The notes: a model not told the origin generated them from the sequence alone. DNA of 64,000 bases from Flaccisagitta enflata (GCA_965153355.1 OZ231126.1:60636001-60700000); one strand, 5' to 3'; counted from the stretch's first letter, positions 48,877-60,582 are shown. Made by a program: numbers and translations.

Positions 48877-49178
48877 CTGAAGATGGATTTCATCAGGAAT
48901 TGGTTATGACCCTTCACTGGAGAAAGCTTGCATGCCTGCGACTGGATTTTGACCTAGAAAGATAGCAATTCTGTCGCGCAATCTTAGTTAGGAGTATTAT
49001 GCAAGTTGGGTCTTGAAGTTGATTCTTTGGCCGTCTCCATCACCGTTATCATTACTACAGTTTTGATGACTCGTCGGGCTTCGCATCGTGACAGGCAATC
49101 ATTTCCCGTCGCTTAGTTACCGTTCGCGACGTTCGCGTTGTTTCATCTGATAGAGCAACCAAGATCACTGTGTTTCAT

Positions 49179-50077
49179 AAAACAAGGCCAAGTGAAGGCC
49201 AATAAAAGCGCCTCGCTTGATTCAGATTTTGCGAATGAACGTTTTTATAATGAATGAATGAATGAATGAGTGAATGAATGAATGAATGAATGCATAAATG
49301 AATGAGGGAAGGAATGAATAAATGAAAATGAATGTGGTGAGGCATGAAAGGTGACAGGAATGAAAAAATACGTCAGAGTCAGCCGTTTTGCGCATTTCAA
49401 ACGTTTGCGTGAGCGACCGACCAACCAACCAACGGACATACCCTCTTATATAAGTGCGAGGACGCACTTAACAAGTGACGCGGGGTCACAATATCGTTGC
49501 GGACGGGTGGGCAGGGGCATCAAACCCCCATCCACACCCATACCCATCTCCAATACTCAAACATACACAAACAAAAAGTATCAAAAATGCTCGTTTTCCC
49601 ACTTTTCAACTCGATGACCACGGACCGACGGACCGGCGGACGGACGGACGGACAAAGCCTCTTATAGAGTTGCGTGTCCGCAACTAACAAGGTCATTAGA
49701 CCTAAGTCGCGTGCGTCGGCACTTTTAAAAAAGTCAGGCAGACAGACAGACAAACAATTTTTTTTCAAAAAGACATTTGAAACAGCTATTTACTACTCCA
49801 AGCCTCTTCCCCACTACTCAGAGACATTTAAAACGCGATAAAAAGCCTTTAAAACGACTTTGTGACGGACCGACGGACCGACGGACCGACGGACCGACGG
49901 ACCGACGGACCGAAAAGTGGCTTATAGAGTCGCGTAGCACGCGACTAAAAACAAGGCCGTATACACGGCAGCATTAGTCGCGGACGAGTGGGCAGGAACG
50001 GAAAATCTCAAAAAGTGACCTTGTTACGGACCGACCAACCGAAAAGTGGCTTATAGAGTCCCGTGTCCGCGACTAAA
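49179..50077 (-). mobile_element. Tandem run of four H elements
   Basis: Four elements follow each other head to tail with no spacer: 49179-49471 (C type), 49470-49688 (A type, hairpin gtgacgcggggtcac), 49687-49952 (hairpin aggtcattagacct, head gtcgcgtagcacgcgac) and 49951-50077 (hairpin gccgtatacacggc, stem gtcgcggac). Each junction is the ACTAA end of one fused to the AACAAG start of the next. Confidence 0.8.
49250..49330 (+). repeat. (GAAT)n
   Basis: Tetranucleotide run inside the first element of the H tandem. Confidence 0.9.
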
Positions 50078-50152
50078 GTTTCTGATGGGAACTTGTTTTG
50101 TTACCAAAAATATGTATGATACAAAACTAAATAAACACATTGGCTAATATTT

Positions 50153-50156
<4 letters not shown>

Positions 50157-50221
<65 letters not shown>
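50157..50221 (+). repeat. (TC)n before exon 13
   Basis: Ends 20 nt before the acceptor. Confidence 0.95.
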
Positions 50222-50224
<3 letters not shown>

Positions 50225-50241
50225 CAAACTCCCACCCACAG

Positions 50242-50406
50242 AGAGTTAGAGACTTCTATTTCGGATATGAACTCGAAAATGGAAATGGCGGCGGCGACGA
50301 TGGAAGAGAAAACAGAGGAGAATCGCAAATTAAAGATGGCGTCAGAATTGGGAGAAAACATCAAGTTCCATCTAAGAGACATGCGCAAGAAAATCAAGAA
50401 GCAAGT
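50242..50406 (+). CDS. Coiled-coil gene, exon 13 (residues 561-615)
   Basis: The acceptor cccacccacag lies just after a (TC)n array. One base completes Glu, then ELETSISDMNSKMEMAAA, ending RDMRKKIKKQ plus two bases of Val. The donor is gtaagt. The end of this exon is the end of the most regular coil. Confidence 0.9.
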
Positions 50407-51622
50407 GTAAGTAAAAAGTACACTAATAAAAGAAGAGTGAGTTATTCAACACTGACAATACTATCTAGAACATAAGTATATCGACAGTATAGGGATAGAA
50501 TATTCTATCAGTATGGGAATCATAAAGAAATCTCCAAAATATGATAGATACTTAATATTACATCGTTGGCGGTCAACAACAAACTGTATATAGATTTTCT
50601 AAGCATTTTTACAAAAATGCTGAGAATAAATGCATGATTACTCTCCCTCATAAAATTTTATTTAAAAAATTCCTAAGTGTGTGCTATGTTCTCCCTTTTG
50701 CTTCAATTGCAATCCTAATGACTCAGAGAGGTTGAAATCAACCAAGAAAATGCAACAAAGGTGTTAGGCGCTGTAATGAGGACCAAAAATAGGGTGAAAA
50801 AACCTCCAATCTATCTGAAAAGAGACTTAGTAACTTGTAAAGAAACTAGATGCAATTTTTTTTATATTTTTTGAATAGAGTATCAATCTTGTTTTGCTTG
50901 TCATTTCTAAACGGCTTGAGCTAAAAGGATGCGATTTGCGGCATTTGGTCAGAAATTCGAAGTAGTTTCAGAATCTCACTGATTTTTATGTAATTTTTTT
51001 ATTCTTTATAGAGTTATTGCTTTAAATGCCTGTCGATATACATATGTTCTAGATAGTACCATCTAAATTAGAATAGAAATGTTCCCACCTCAAAATAAGC
51101 ATCTACTTTGGAGTGCTATTCCTCAACAAAGCTACCCGCTATGGGGGAAGCGCCTGAAAGCTAGATTATTCCAATGGCCTGATGTCTAAAAATGATTTTG
51201 GCCTGACTTCTAAAAAAAATGATTAGACATGAGGCCAATTTAGAACTAAAAGTATTGGCATGGTTTGAAAATCTAAGTGCGCCTAACAGCTAAAAGGTAA
51301 GCGCCTAATGTCTATAAAGAGGAAGGCATTGAAAAACATATGAAAAACATATAACAGAAACAGATATGAGAAACAGATATGAGGAACAGAGATAGATTGA
51401 TTGATCAACCAAGGGAGCAACAGACAAACAAGAGGATAAAGCCTTTGATAGTTACTGGTGCACAATAAAAGTAGATGGTAGAGCATGCACAAGCAATAGT
51501 AGATTTAAATAAAGTTTATTTGCAAATTATTGTTTATTGATACATTTGAGAACTGTTGTGCACCTGCTATTAAGGCTTGCCCGCCTACAAGGTATACTAG
51601 TTGCTGTTCTTTAAGAGTTTTT

Positions 51623-52140
51623 GGGCAGCGGCCCCGAAGGGGACGAAGTCCTGTAGAACACAGGGGACTTTCGTTCGTTTGTCCGTTCGTCCGTCCGTTC
51701 GTCCCCCCCAGGCCCTCTCAGGCCTGAAATCTGCCCTCTCAGGCCTAAAATCTGCCCTCTCAGGCCCAAAATCTGCCCTCTCAGGCCTAAAATCTGCCCT
51801 CTCAGGCCTTGAATCTGCCCTCAGAGGCCTGAAATTTTGCCTTTCAGGCCTGAAACCTGTCCTCTCAGGCCTAAAACCTGCCCTCCCAGGCCTAAAATCT
51901 GCCCTCTCAGATTCAAGGCCTGAGAGGGCAGATTTCAGGCCTGAGTGGGCAGATTTCAGGCCTGAGAGGGCAGATTTTAGGCCTGAGAGGGCCTCGGGGC
52001 GGGCCAACAGATGGACGGACGGACGAACGAACAAAAGTCCCCTGTGTTCTACAGGACTTTGTCCCCTTTGGAGCCGCTGCCCTGCTTCTCATTCCGATTT
52101 ACAACCATGCAAAGCAGGGCAACGGGTATTGCTGACCACG
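51623..52140 (+). mobile_element. D fold-back element with 21-bp units and GTCC runs
   Basis: Ends gggcagcggccccgaagggg and gagccgctgccc, each followed inward by a cctgtgttctacaggac stem and gttcgtccgtcc runs. The core unit caggcctgaaatctgccct reverses orientation at about 51911. The downstream piece gcagggcaacgggta and gctgacc matches the copy at 35.6 kb. Confidence 0.8.
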
Positions 52141-52174
52141 TATTGCCCTTGGGCAACCTGTTCTAATTCTAAGG

Positions 52175-52376
52175 CATGTGCTACGCAACTCTATGACCCC
52201 CTATGTCAGTTGGTCGGCTGGTCTGTTGGTTGATTGGTCGGTCTGTTCGCAATAATTTTTTTTTGCGTTTATGGGCGTTTTTTGCGTTACTGCTCCTGCC
52301 AAATTGCTTAAATAGCCTTTTTATCACTGCCCCTGCCAACCTGCACGCAACTTTGGTAGCCGTGTATACAGCCTTG
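52175..52376 (+). mobile_element. H element, degraded
   Basis: Head remnant acgcaactctatgacccc, GTCG/GTTG core, interior cactgcccctgcc, tail cgcaactttgg, gccgtgtatacagc, then cttgt. Confidence 0.65.
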
Positions 52377-52542
52377 TGAGGGCAGCTTCACTAAAAGGCA
52401 TGAATCCTGTAGTGAAGTCCAACTGTACTGTACATTTGAAATATAATATCAGCAAATAAAACATGTGTAAAAGGATGAGAAATGATTTGTGTATTGTTTT
52501 AATTGTGGCTTTAGACCTTTTTTGTTCCCTTTTATCTTTATC

Positions 52543-52785
52543 CAGGGGTGTATATCATTGAGTCGCTTTTGATTTTTTCCCCCCCTGGAATGAATTTTCT
52601 TCCCTGCCACGCGTTGCATCGCGTTATTATATCTATGATTTTCTTCCCCATATAGCAATAAAACAATGTAGTTAAGGTTTAAATAGTGATAAATTGTGTT
52701 TTGTAATTTGGTACTGATATGTTTTCCCCAAAATTCCTTTTTTCCTCTTTTTTCCCCCTTTTATTTTTTTCCCCATCGCCAGACC
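52543..52785 (+). mobile_element. hAT-like MITE, partial copy
   Basis: Starts caggggtgtatatcattgag and follows the 27892 copy through cttttgatt, the C run and gattttcttcccca. The right terminus is missing. Confidence 0.65.
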
Positions 52786-53241
52786 CGCCAATCAGTGATA
52801 AAAATTTTAGAAGTTACACCATTTTTTCTGACAACATCTTTAGACAAAATCTTTCAAAATTGGCTGCAAAGCTAAAAAAATATTTTAGCTCTGAGGCCAA
52901 TCTGTAAGGAAAAAATTTTAGCTATTGGGCGCTTTAGCTGTGGGAAGATACACCCATCTGCTATCAGCTCTCAGCCCCAGATTGAACGTGTTTAAAAGGG
53001 TTTCAACAACTTTTAAAATTGGCTGGCTTTATTTGTTCAAGAGCAGCACACTCCCAAGATAATACCGCTTATTTTCCGATAGGAACAGATCAAATTTTTT
53101 GACAGTGATTTAGTCAAAGGAATTGCGTTTAGACGTTAAACATGTGAATGTTCACTGCATTAGGTGTTGAAACACTTGACCGACGAACCGACATTGTTAG
53201 CATTCTCAAGGGATGTCAAAATTCAGTTGCGAAAGGGTGCT

Positions 53242-53244
<3 letters not shown>

Positions 53245-53307
<63 letters not shown>
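53245..53307 (+). repeat. (TC)n before exon 14
   Basis: Ends 28 nt before the acceptor. Confidence 0.95.
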
Positions 53308-53311
<4 letters not shown>

Positions 53312-53335
53312 GTTTTTCTCGCCTGCCACACGCAG

Positions 53336-53478
53336 ATCGGAATTAAGCCGCGCGCTGAGAAATCAAAACACGACCAACGACGATATCATAAAATGCTTGA
53401 TGGACGTCTTGGAAGAAATCTTGGACCAAATGGAAAACGTGACGTCGATCTCGGCTCCAAACGGAACCGGAGGAAAGG
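53336..53478 (+). CDS. Coiled-coil gene, exon 14 (residues 616-663)
   Basis: The acceptor gccacacgcag lies 28 nt after a (TC)n array. The split Val is followed by SELSRALRNQNTTNDD and a less regular helix IIKCLMDVLEEILDQMENV, then a Gly/Asn linker. The donor is gtgaca, phase 1. A (GA)n array begins about 20 nt into the intron. Confidence 0.9.
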
Positions 53479-53493
53479 GTGACAAAAAGAGGC

Positions 53494-53599
<106 letters not shown>

Positions 53600-53760
53600 A
53601 CACGCACCGAAAAACAGAGACAGAGAGAATTACAGAGACAGTGAGAAGGACAGAGACAGACAAACAGACAAACAAGAATCTGAGAAAGATCCTGGGCATG
53701 TTTACATAAACTTAGTCCGGTTCATAAATTATTAATATTGAATCAATCATTCGCTAACAG

Positions 53761-53872
53761 TGTCGCCTCGAAGCGTCCCTTCACAAACTGAAGACGAAGA
53801 GAAAAAGCAACTGCGCCTCGAACTGGAAGCCAAGGAGGAAACCATCAGAGAAATGGAGAGGGAGTTGGAGAA
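53761..53872 (+). CDS. Coiled-coil gene, exon 15 (residues 664-700)
   Basis: The acceptor cgctaacag precedes the completion of Val, then SPRSVPSQTEDEEKKQL and a short coil ending MERELE. The donor is gtatgt, phase 2. It begins the Ser/Pro-rich part of the protein. Confidence 0.88.
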
Positions 53873-54083
53873 GTATGTCACTAGTCCAACTTGTGTGCTC
53901 CTGTATAGGAAATGCAGTACAGTTTCGCCTCCTGGCTAGAGAATTGAAAAAGTATCGCTTGATTTTACTCTCACCAAAAAAAGATAATTTCCTAGCCTCT
54001 CATCCCTCCTTGCGACTTTTTCTCGACCCCTCGTCCCCCTCCCTATCCCTCATTGTCCACTTTCCCTATATCATCCTGTCCAG

Positions 54084-54234
54084 AATGCGTGGGTTTTCAG
54101 TGAGTCGTTCCCCGTCGCCGACGCCTGGACGCAGCGGGTCTCTCGGACCTCCGAGCGCGCGTTTCTCCGAGTCGCCCGGCAGAGATACGGCCAGAGAAGC
54201 TCTGCTGGACGTCGAGAAAATCTCTTTCAATGGC
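54084..54234 (+). CDS. Coiled-coil gene, exon 16, Ser/Pro-rich (residues 701-751)
   Basis: The acceptor catcctgtccag completes Lys, then MRGFSVSRSPSPTPGR, several S-P and T-P dipeptides, and ends VEKISFNG. The donor is the consensus gtaagt. It is GC-rich compared with its introns. S/T-P dipeptides are possible proline-directed kinase sites. Confidence 0.88.
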
Positions 54235-54580
54235 GTAAGTAATCAAAGGCCACGAGCTCAGCGGGAGGCACTGCCATTGAGTTATTGGGGCAGTTGGAGT
54301 TCAGATTATAGTGGATGTACAAAGTTAACTGAACTTTTTAACCTCCTCAAAAGAAAAGATAACTCGTTTTTATTGATGGAACCCATCTTTTGTGGAATGA
54401 AGTTTCTAAAATACCATAAAACCCGGATTGAACGGATACAGTTGTTTGAACATTCCTTCTTATTGTTTTCCTATTTGACGATATAGCAATTATCCGCCTG
54501 CAACCAACACAATAGAAATTCGTTATCGCGGGCTGTAATTCTACATAGTCTATATAGTTCATTTCAATTGCATTTAACAG

Positions 54581-54682
54581 GAGGCTGATCGATTTTCCGA
54601 CTCCGCTTACAGCGGATCCGTGAGAGAAGGAAAAGAAAACAAGAAACCGTTCAACGGGGAAAGACGTTCTTCGAGCGCAAAG
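54581..54682 (+). CDS. Coiled-coil gene, exon 17, with KEN motif (residues 752-785)
   Basis: The acceptor catttaacag precedes EADRFSDSAYSGSV and the exon ends GERRSSSAK. It contains GKENKKPFN, which fits a KEN-box degron in disordered sequence. The donor is gtaaag. Phase 0 at both ends. Confidence 0.88.
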
Positions 54683-55172
54683 GTAAAGAATTTAAAGTTT
54701 AAACAGTCGTTATGCCCGGGCCGCTCTTTAGGCTGCCTTCGTTACGGGGCTTTTGAACCAGTGTGCTCAGATCCTTAATGTTCGCTGGCTACGGTAAAAG
54801 ACACCCCCTGAATTTTCAGACCCATCGGAATCCGGCCCCTTTCACCCCCTTTCCCATAGTAAAACATAGGGAGGAAAAAGAGCCAGATTCCTTCCTGTAT
54901 ATTTCCTGTGAGAAATGAGGGGGGTGGCGGCCCAGGTCTCTCATTTCAGGAGGTCAATCTGAGCATATTGAATCAGAAGCCCCCGAGCTGCCAAAGAGTG
55001 AAAGTCTAATCCAAGTCCAAAGATTGAGAAATTCCATAATTGCCACTCTTCTGTTTGCTTCATTTCTCTCTTTCTTCTTTCTTTTTCACGCATTAGAACC
55101 GTCCATCATTTTGCCAGTACGAAACGTGTTTTTTTTCCCATTTCAATATAGGAATTTTGTTTCCAACTCAAG
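54683..55172. other. Intron 17
   Basis: I see no repeat or coding signal in this 490-bp intron apart from a pyrimidine-rich stretch at 55040-55090. Confidence 0.6.
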
Positions 55173-55319
55173 GTACCAGGGGCGAAACCAGTTGACCACA
55201 CAAATGGAGGTGAAGCGTCCAGTGTCGAATTGAAGAACATCCTCAAAGAGTTGGACGTCAAGAGTATGGATGATTTTGACGGACGTGATAAGTCGTACTG
55301 GATCCAAAGGGTTGGAGAG
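55173..55319 (+). CDS. Coiled-coil gene, exon 18 (residues 786-834)
   Basis: The acceptor tttccaactcaag precedes VPGAKPVDHTNGGEA, then a helix with LKNILKELDVKSMDDFD, and ends YWIQRVGE. The donor gttggt is weaker than the others. Phase 0 at both ends keeps the frame into exon 19. Confidence 0.85.
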
Positions 55320-55356
55320 GTTGGTTCATTTAGATTTGTCATGGCGGCCTGTCATT

Positions 55357-55618
55357 AAACAAGCCCGACCGGGCAACGATGCGTCCGGGCTGTGTCTCAG
55401 CGTGTATTGATTATGTGACATATGTATGGAGAGACAGATGGACGAACAGATGGGTGAAAACACTCTCAAAACATGTTGGTTGATCATTTGTTTCAGTGTA
55501 GGATCTCACCGTGGCCAAAAACAGCCGAGAAACGCGGTTTTTGCACAGGTGTAACGGACGGACGGACCGACCGACTGACGGACAGACCCTCTTGTAGAGA
55601 TGCGAGGACGCATCTAAA
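55357..55618 (-). mobile_element. H element, C type, with a different terminal hairpin
   Basis: aaacaag, hairpin gcccgaccgggc, tail copy gatgcgtcc, GACG core, head agatgcgaggacgcatct then aaaaac. It lies in intron 18. Confidence 0.85.
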
Positions 55619-55662
55619 AACAAAAACGAAACCATACATGAATCTTACTTTTCCACCAACAG

Positions 55663-55780
55663 CTGTCCCTGCAACTACAATCGAGCAGCGAGTATTGGTC
55701 GGACAAAGTGAGAACCATGTCGCTGCAACTAGAAAGGGCTGAGGCACAAAACGCCATGGAAGCCGCAGGGCACGACAACG
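55663..55780 (+). CDS. Coiled-coil gene, exon 19 (residues 835-873)
   Basis: The acceptor tccaccaacag precedes LSLQLQSSSEYWSDKVRT, and the exon ends EAAGHDN plus one base. The donor is gtaaga. With exon 18 it gives two copies of a YW..V..(L/M)SLQL unit. Confidence 0.9.
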
Positions 55781-56392
55781 GTAAGATTGTGTAGCAAATG
55801 AGCGTGTGTGAACTGCTAGTGCTCCGTTTTGTTTGTTTGTCAGCGTCTGATTTGCGCTTGCTCGAAACAAAAAAGGCAAAAAATTTATGAACAGATGGGA
55901 CGGGACGGGACAGGTAAATTCAATATTGGTGATGATTTGGGGCAGGGTACGACAAAGTGCCCAAGCACGCAAGCATTGCTTGTAGGCAGCTAACAGATTT
56001 TGTAGGCAAGGAGAGTAAAAAAAAAGATAAAAACAAAATTAATAAAAAATTTAAATATCAAAATTCTTACAAATGTCTACAAATGTTTTATTTAAATTTG
56101 CCATATCATAAAGTAATGTTTACAATCTATATGCAATGATAAATCAAAACAATTTATTATCATCGTACTACAAAAAGTTGTCTTCTATACTATTTTCCAA
56201 TATATTTTGTCTATCAGTATGTATAGATTTATAAAAATGTTTTGTAGGCAGAAGCTGGTAAAAAAATCTAGCTTGTAGGCAGCTAAATATTTTGTCGGAC
56301 CCTGATTTGGGGGTGACAGGAACTCATTCTTTGTGGCAGCATAGAAAGAAAGAAAGAAAGAATAAATAAGGATGAAAAGAAAGAAAGAAGGA

Positions 56393-56464
<72 letters not shown>

Positions 56465-56972
56465 GGAACAGATGATAGGGAAGGTTAAGAAAAAGAAATC
56501 AAGAATGGAAATCAGAAGAAAATTAGTAATGATATACTTTTTCCGACCATCAAAAGGGAAAGAAAGAAAGAAAGAAAGAAAGAGGGAAAACAAAAGAAAT
56601 CACGAAGCATATCAGAAGGAAATTTGAAACGATTTTTTTTTCCAACCATCGATATAGGTAACGATCCATATGATCCATATGACCCCGAAAAAACACAGGT
56701 TTGAAAAAAATTAGCGTTTAAGATCAGATGGATGCTGGATGCAGGATCGTGGCTAACCTAAAAATGCTGTGTGCTTTTCGTTCCTTTCATTCGCGATTGA
56801 TGTCTGTTTCGCGCCCTAGCGAGTGATTTGTTCATTTTATCACAGATGTATACTAAACTGATCGTTAGTTTGCAATCACTAATGCATTTTTTTTTATTTT
56901 CTTTCCAAAGATGTTAATTTAACAAAAATTCAGAAACAATTGACTTCCACTCTTCTTCGATTTCTGTTTCAG
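55781..56972. other. Last intron (intron 19)
   Basis: Holds two (GAAA)n arrays around 56341-56465 and 56560-56583. The rest is AT-rich without recognisable content. Confidence 0.6.
56341..56583 (+). repeat. (GAAA)n arrays
   Basis: A long run to about 56465 and a short one at 56560. Confidence 0.9.
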
Positions 56973-57010
56973 TGGACACCTCGATCAAGTCGGTTCTTAT
57001 GCATCGATGA
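56973..57010 (+). CDS. Coiled-coil gene, last exon and stop
   Basis: The acceptor tttctgtttcag supplies the two bases that complete Val, followed by DTSIKSVLMHR and TGA at 57008-57010. The phase match and the strong acceptor support it. I see no clear poly(A) signal just downstream, so the 3' UTR end is not placed. Confidence 0.85.
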
Positions 57011-57283
57011 CGGGATATTCAGTTAACAGGCCCTGCTCTCATACAGATCTACACATTCTGCACCTCTTCGCGTCACACGCAAGAGTGATGACAACCGGAA
57101 TTGAATTCACCCAGTGACTTCATTGATATAAAGATGTGAAGCTGAATAGATATTTTAGGATTCTCACTCTTTTTTAAGAAGGAAAAAGAAAAAAGGTCAA
57201 AGGAAGATAACGTCAAGAGTTAATACCAATTCGCTTTCAATTTCTCCCACAGTTCACAGTGCGCTTCCACAAAGACGTTACGT

Positions 57284-57519
57284 TTTGGTGCTTCACATAG
57301 CAAAAGTTGGTTATTTCTTTTCACCTTGTGTACCTAAATTTTAATAGTGAATTTTAAGATTTGATGATTTCTAGGATTTCTGTGAGAAGTTAAAGTTTAA
57401 AGCAAAAACGGAAGATGAAGGAATTTTAAAAAAAGAAAAATAATTATCTTCATAAATTTCACTTCTTCACATTACTTAAGTAAGGGATACTCCCAACTTT
57501 TGCTATGTGAAGCACCCAA
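57284..57519 (+). mobile_element. Mutator-like MITE, copy 3, internally deleted (236 bp)
   Basis: Ends TTTGGTGCTTCACATAGC and GCTATGTGAAGCACCCAA match the other copies, with flanks acgttacgt (57275-57283) and acgttacat (57520-57528), a 9-bp duplication with one change. The interior keeps only the outer parts of the 515-bp copies. Confidence 0.85.
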
Positions 57520-58465
57520 ACGTTACATTGCAATGAATTTTCGCAGCGGTATGATAACTTAGCAAAATTCTAGGCATTTAGTAAGCATTTAAAGAATAGC
57601 GGTCATAAAAATATTCTTGAGTGGCATTTTTCAACGTGTGCTGAAAATGATTTGGTAAATCATGTCTCAGTAAACTGTAAAAATGACCACAACAGGCGGC
57701 TTAGCACTGATATTTTTAGATTTATGATTCATTGATTTAATCATCCTATCTATGAAAATTTCACCCGCGGGCTGCGTCTATTTTAACTCCACTAAAACTT
57801 GCTTATCGCCGATTGTGTCGACTGCCCAGTGCTGAGTCAGACCAAATTACCACCCGCGGGACCTTAGGCTTAACTGCTACCGCGGGGCCCCCAGCCCCCC
57901 TCCACGCATTTCAGACTTTTCCTTGGGTTTCTTTTTTTTTTCTTCTTTTTTTCGTTTTTTTTTTTCGTAAGTGAGGGGCTTTCCCGCGGTCCACCCCCTT
58001 ACCGCAACTCCGCAAGCTCAAAGCGTGTGCATCAATCCGCAAGACTGTTTTCGAACATGAGGAAAAACTGAGCAAGAGATTAAGAGAATAGCTGATCCCG
58101 TCCAGCGCGGTGACGCCTTCGTCCGCACCGTCCAACGTCCCTGATTACTCGCTGTAACTACTACAAGTGTCACACTGTGTCTCTATCGGTTTGCTCTCTT
58201 CTTCTCCATTTCCGATTTGACTCTATATGTATGTCACCATTCAACAATTTTCAATCAATAATTACACTCATAAATAATTACACTCATTTTCAACTTTCGA
58301 TGTAATTATCGTTGTTTCTCTAACATCAGTAATCCTAACGCCAACTCATATTTACTCGTATTGTGCATTTTTTTACTCTTTATTTCTGTATTTTTATCCT
58401 AATTCTGTTTCTCAGTTCTTTAACTACAATTACTCATCGCCATCGAAATTAACAGCTGATATGTG

Positions 58466-58652
58466 TTTTTAGTCGTGTGCACGCGACTCTACACCCCGCT
58501 TTGTCCGTCGGTCGGTCGGTCGGTCACAATTTACTTTTTTTATGATTTTTATTTTTAGACCTCAATGCTCCTGTCCAAATGGTCTAGTGACCTCAAATAT
58601 AGCCCCTGCCCGCCCGCATGCGACTTCGGTAGCCTTGTATCCAGCCTTGTTT
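58466..58652 (+). mobile_element. H element, B type, complete
   Basis: Head agtcgtgtgcacgcgact, ctacaccccgctttgtcc, GTCG core, T-rich interior, tail gcatgcgacttcgg, then cttgtttgtt. Confidence 0.85.
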
Positions 58653-59163
58653 GTTCGTTAAGTTAATCAGTTCTTTATTCTTTTAACATTTTCAATCGCG
58701 CTTCTTTACATTATCGCTTCTCTACATTATGTACCGTCCAACATAATCGATCGCTCAATTCACCTTCTCTTCTTCGCAATCATGTCGTCACAAGAGCAAG
58801 TGCCTTGTGCTCACTGTTATACTTTTTTTGTTTTTGTTACTGTGCTTATGACACCTTTTCATAGGCTTTACACGTTTCTTTATTAAAATAAAAAAAATTC
58901 TAGTTTAATTCCTTGTTCAATAGTTATGCTTGATTTAAGGTTCACCCACTAATCTAGATTACGTAGTGGATCTGTAATAGTTCAATGGTTATGCCTGTTT
59001 TTAGATTCACCCACTAACCTAGATCTGTAACAGGATTTGCCGGTCCATTCGCTGATCCGTTCAATGGTCTGTCCACCGGCCTGCCAAATTGCCTCAAAGT
59101 GATTAATAAGTGTAACAGCAGGCCTAGGTGATGCATCTTGTCAAAAACGCTGTTTTCCACTAC

Positions 59164-59952
59164 GCGACTATACCCCGCTTGGGTGCTTCACATAGCAAAA
59201 GTTGGGAGTATCCCTTCACCATATTTACGTAATGTGGAGGAGCAAAAATCATGAAGATGACCATTTTCCTTTTTTCAAAATTCCTTCATCTTCCGTTTTT
59301 GTTTTGGCCTTTAAATTCCCACTGATTTCCCAGAATTCAGCAAAATCCTGTATAGTTTTGTTACAAAAAGAACAATTATTTGTTTCAAAAAATCATGATG
59401 TATGTACAAATAAATTAAAATATCAGAACATAAGTTATGAAAGAGCAAATAAAAAGGCAGAATTGCAATTCTATGACGAGCAGAAAATTATGAAAACTGA
59501 TTCAAACAATATCAGCATTTTGTTTTATCTCACTGCATTATGCAAATTAGGTCCTCAAAAGCAATTTTCTAAAAATGGAAGATGAACGATTTTTGATAAA
59601 ACAAAAATGGTAAGGGTCCTAAAATTGGTCACTCAACATTACGTAAAGAGGGCAAAAAAAAAATAACCAACTTTTGCTATGCGAAGCACCCAAATACCCC
59701 GCTTTGTCCGTCCGTCCGTCCGTCCATTGGCGCTTTTTCTCCAGATGCCAAATCTGGGACGTTTTTAAGTTGCGGACACGCAACTCTATAAGAGGCTTTG
59801 TCCGTCCGTCCATTGGTTGGTTGGTTGGTCGGTCCATGGACACGAGTCGAAAAGTGAGGAAATGAGCGTTTTAGAACATTTTTAGTTGCGGACAGTTGCA
59901 TTTCCACCCCTGCCCACCCGTCCGCAACTGATGGCCGTGTGTCCGGCCTTGT
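59164..59952 (+). mobile_element. Two H elements, the first split by a MITE
   Basis: A B head (acgcgactataccccgc) is interrupted at 59179-59693 by the 515-bp MITE and resumes as tttgtccgtccgtcc. A second, A-type H element follows at 59762-59952 with head agttgcggacacgcaact, hairpin ggccgtgtgtccggcc and an extra partial head at 59883. Confidence 0.8.
59179..59693 (+). mobile_element. Mutator-like MITE, copy 2 (515 bp), inside an H element
   Basis: Ends TTGGGTGCTTCACATAGC and GCTATGCGAAGCACCCAA, flanked by a perfect 9-bp duplication ataccccgc (59170-59178 and 59694-59702). The target is the conserved ccccgctttgtccg part of an H-element head, which is therefore older. A 127-codon open frame (59202-59585) contains the same SQNSAKSC...LQKEQLFV stretch as copy 1. 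Confidence 0.9.
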
Positions 59953-59979
59953 TACTTTTAGATTTGTCATCAACTTCAG

Positions 59980-60386
59980 ATGGACGCAAAATACAGCGTG
60001 ATGAGGCGCCAAAAGTTTTAGCACCCCCCACTACAGCTAATTTGGCTGAATGAAATTTCCTTTTGAAAGTTTTTTTGAGTCACTAAGGGGAATATGAGTG
60101 GCGTCATCAGAGGGAATTTTGAGATTGTAGCTAGAACCTTGAAATTTATCACTTTTTACTCTATTTTCTGTACTTTTCCAAGAGTGTATATTTTATGAGT
60201 AAAAGTGATAAATTTCAAGGTTTTAGTTACAATCTCAAAAATCGCTCTGATGACGCCATTTGTGTTCCCCTAAGTTACTCAAAATGACTTTCCATGAGAA
60301 TTTTCAATCAGCCAATATGGCTGTAGTGGGGGGTGCTAAATTTTTTTTGGCTTTTGGCGCCTCATCACGCTGTATTTTGCGTCCAT
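59980..60386. repeat. 407-bp palindrome
   Basis: Ends ATGGACGCAAAATACAGCG and CGCTGTATTTTGCGTCCAT; arms of about 180 bp around a centre near 60180. No coding frame, no clear duplication. Confidence 0.75.
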
Positions 60387-60582
60387 GTGTTCGTATTCGA
60401 TCACGCTACTAACTCCATCGAATTTAACCAGAAAGTGGTTCGCTAAAAGTGACTTTCAGCAAAACCGAGTCAAACTGAAGGAAATATTTGTTTGTTTGTT
60501 GTTTTCATTAACACCAAATTTAACAGATCCGATGGTAATGGAAACCAACCTTTTTTCGAATTTGAGATACCGCGTGTGTGTT

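Larger units (their letters stand above)
50407..53335. other. Intron 13
   Basis: Holds a D fold-back element (51623-52082), an H element (about 52175-52376), a partial hAT-like repeat (52543-52785) and a (TC)n array before the acceptor. I see nothing in 50410-51600 and 52800-53230. Confidence 0.65.
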
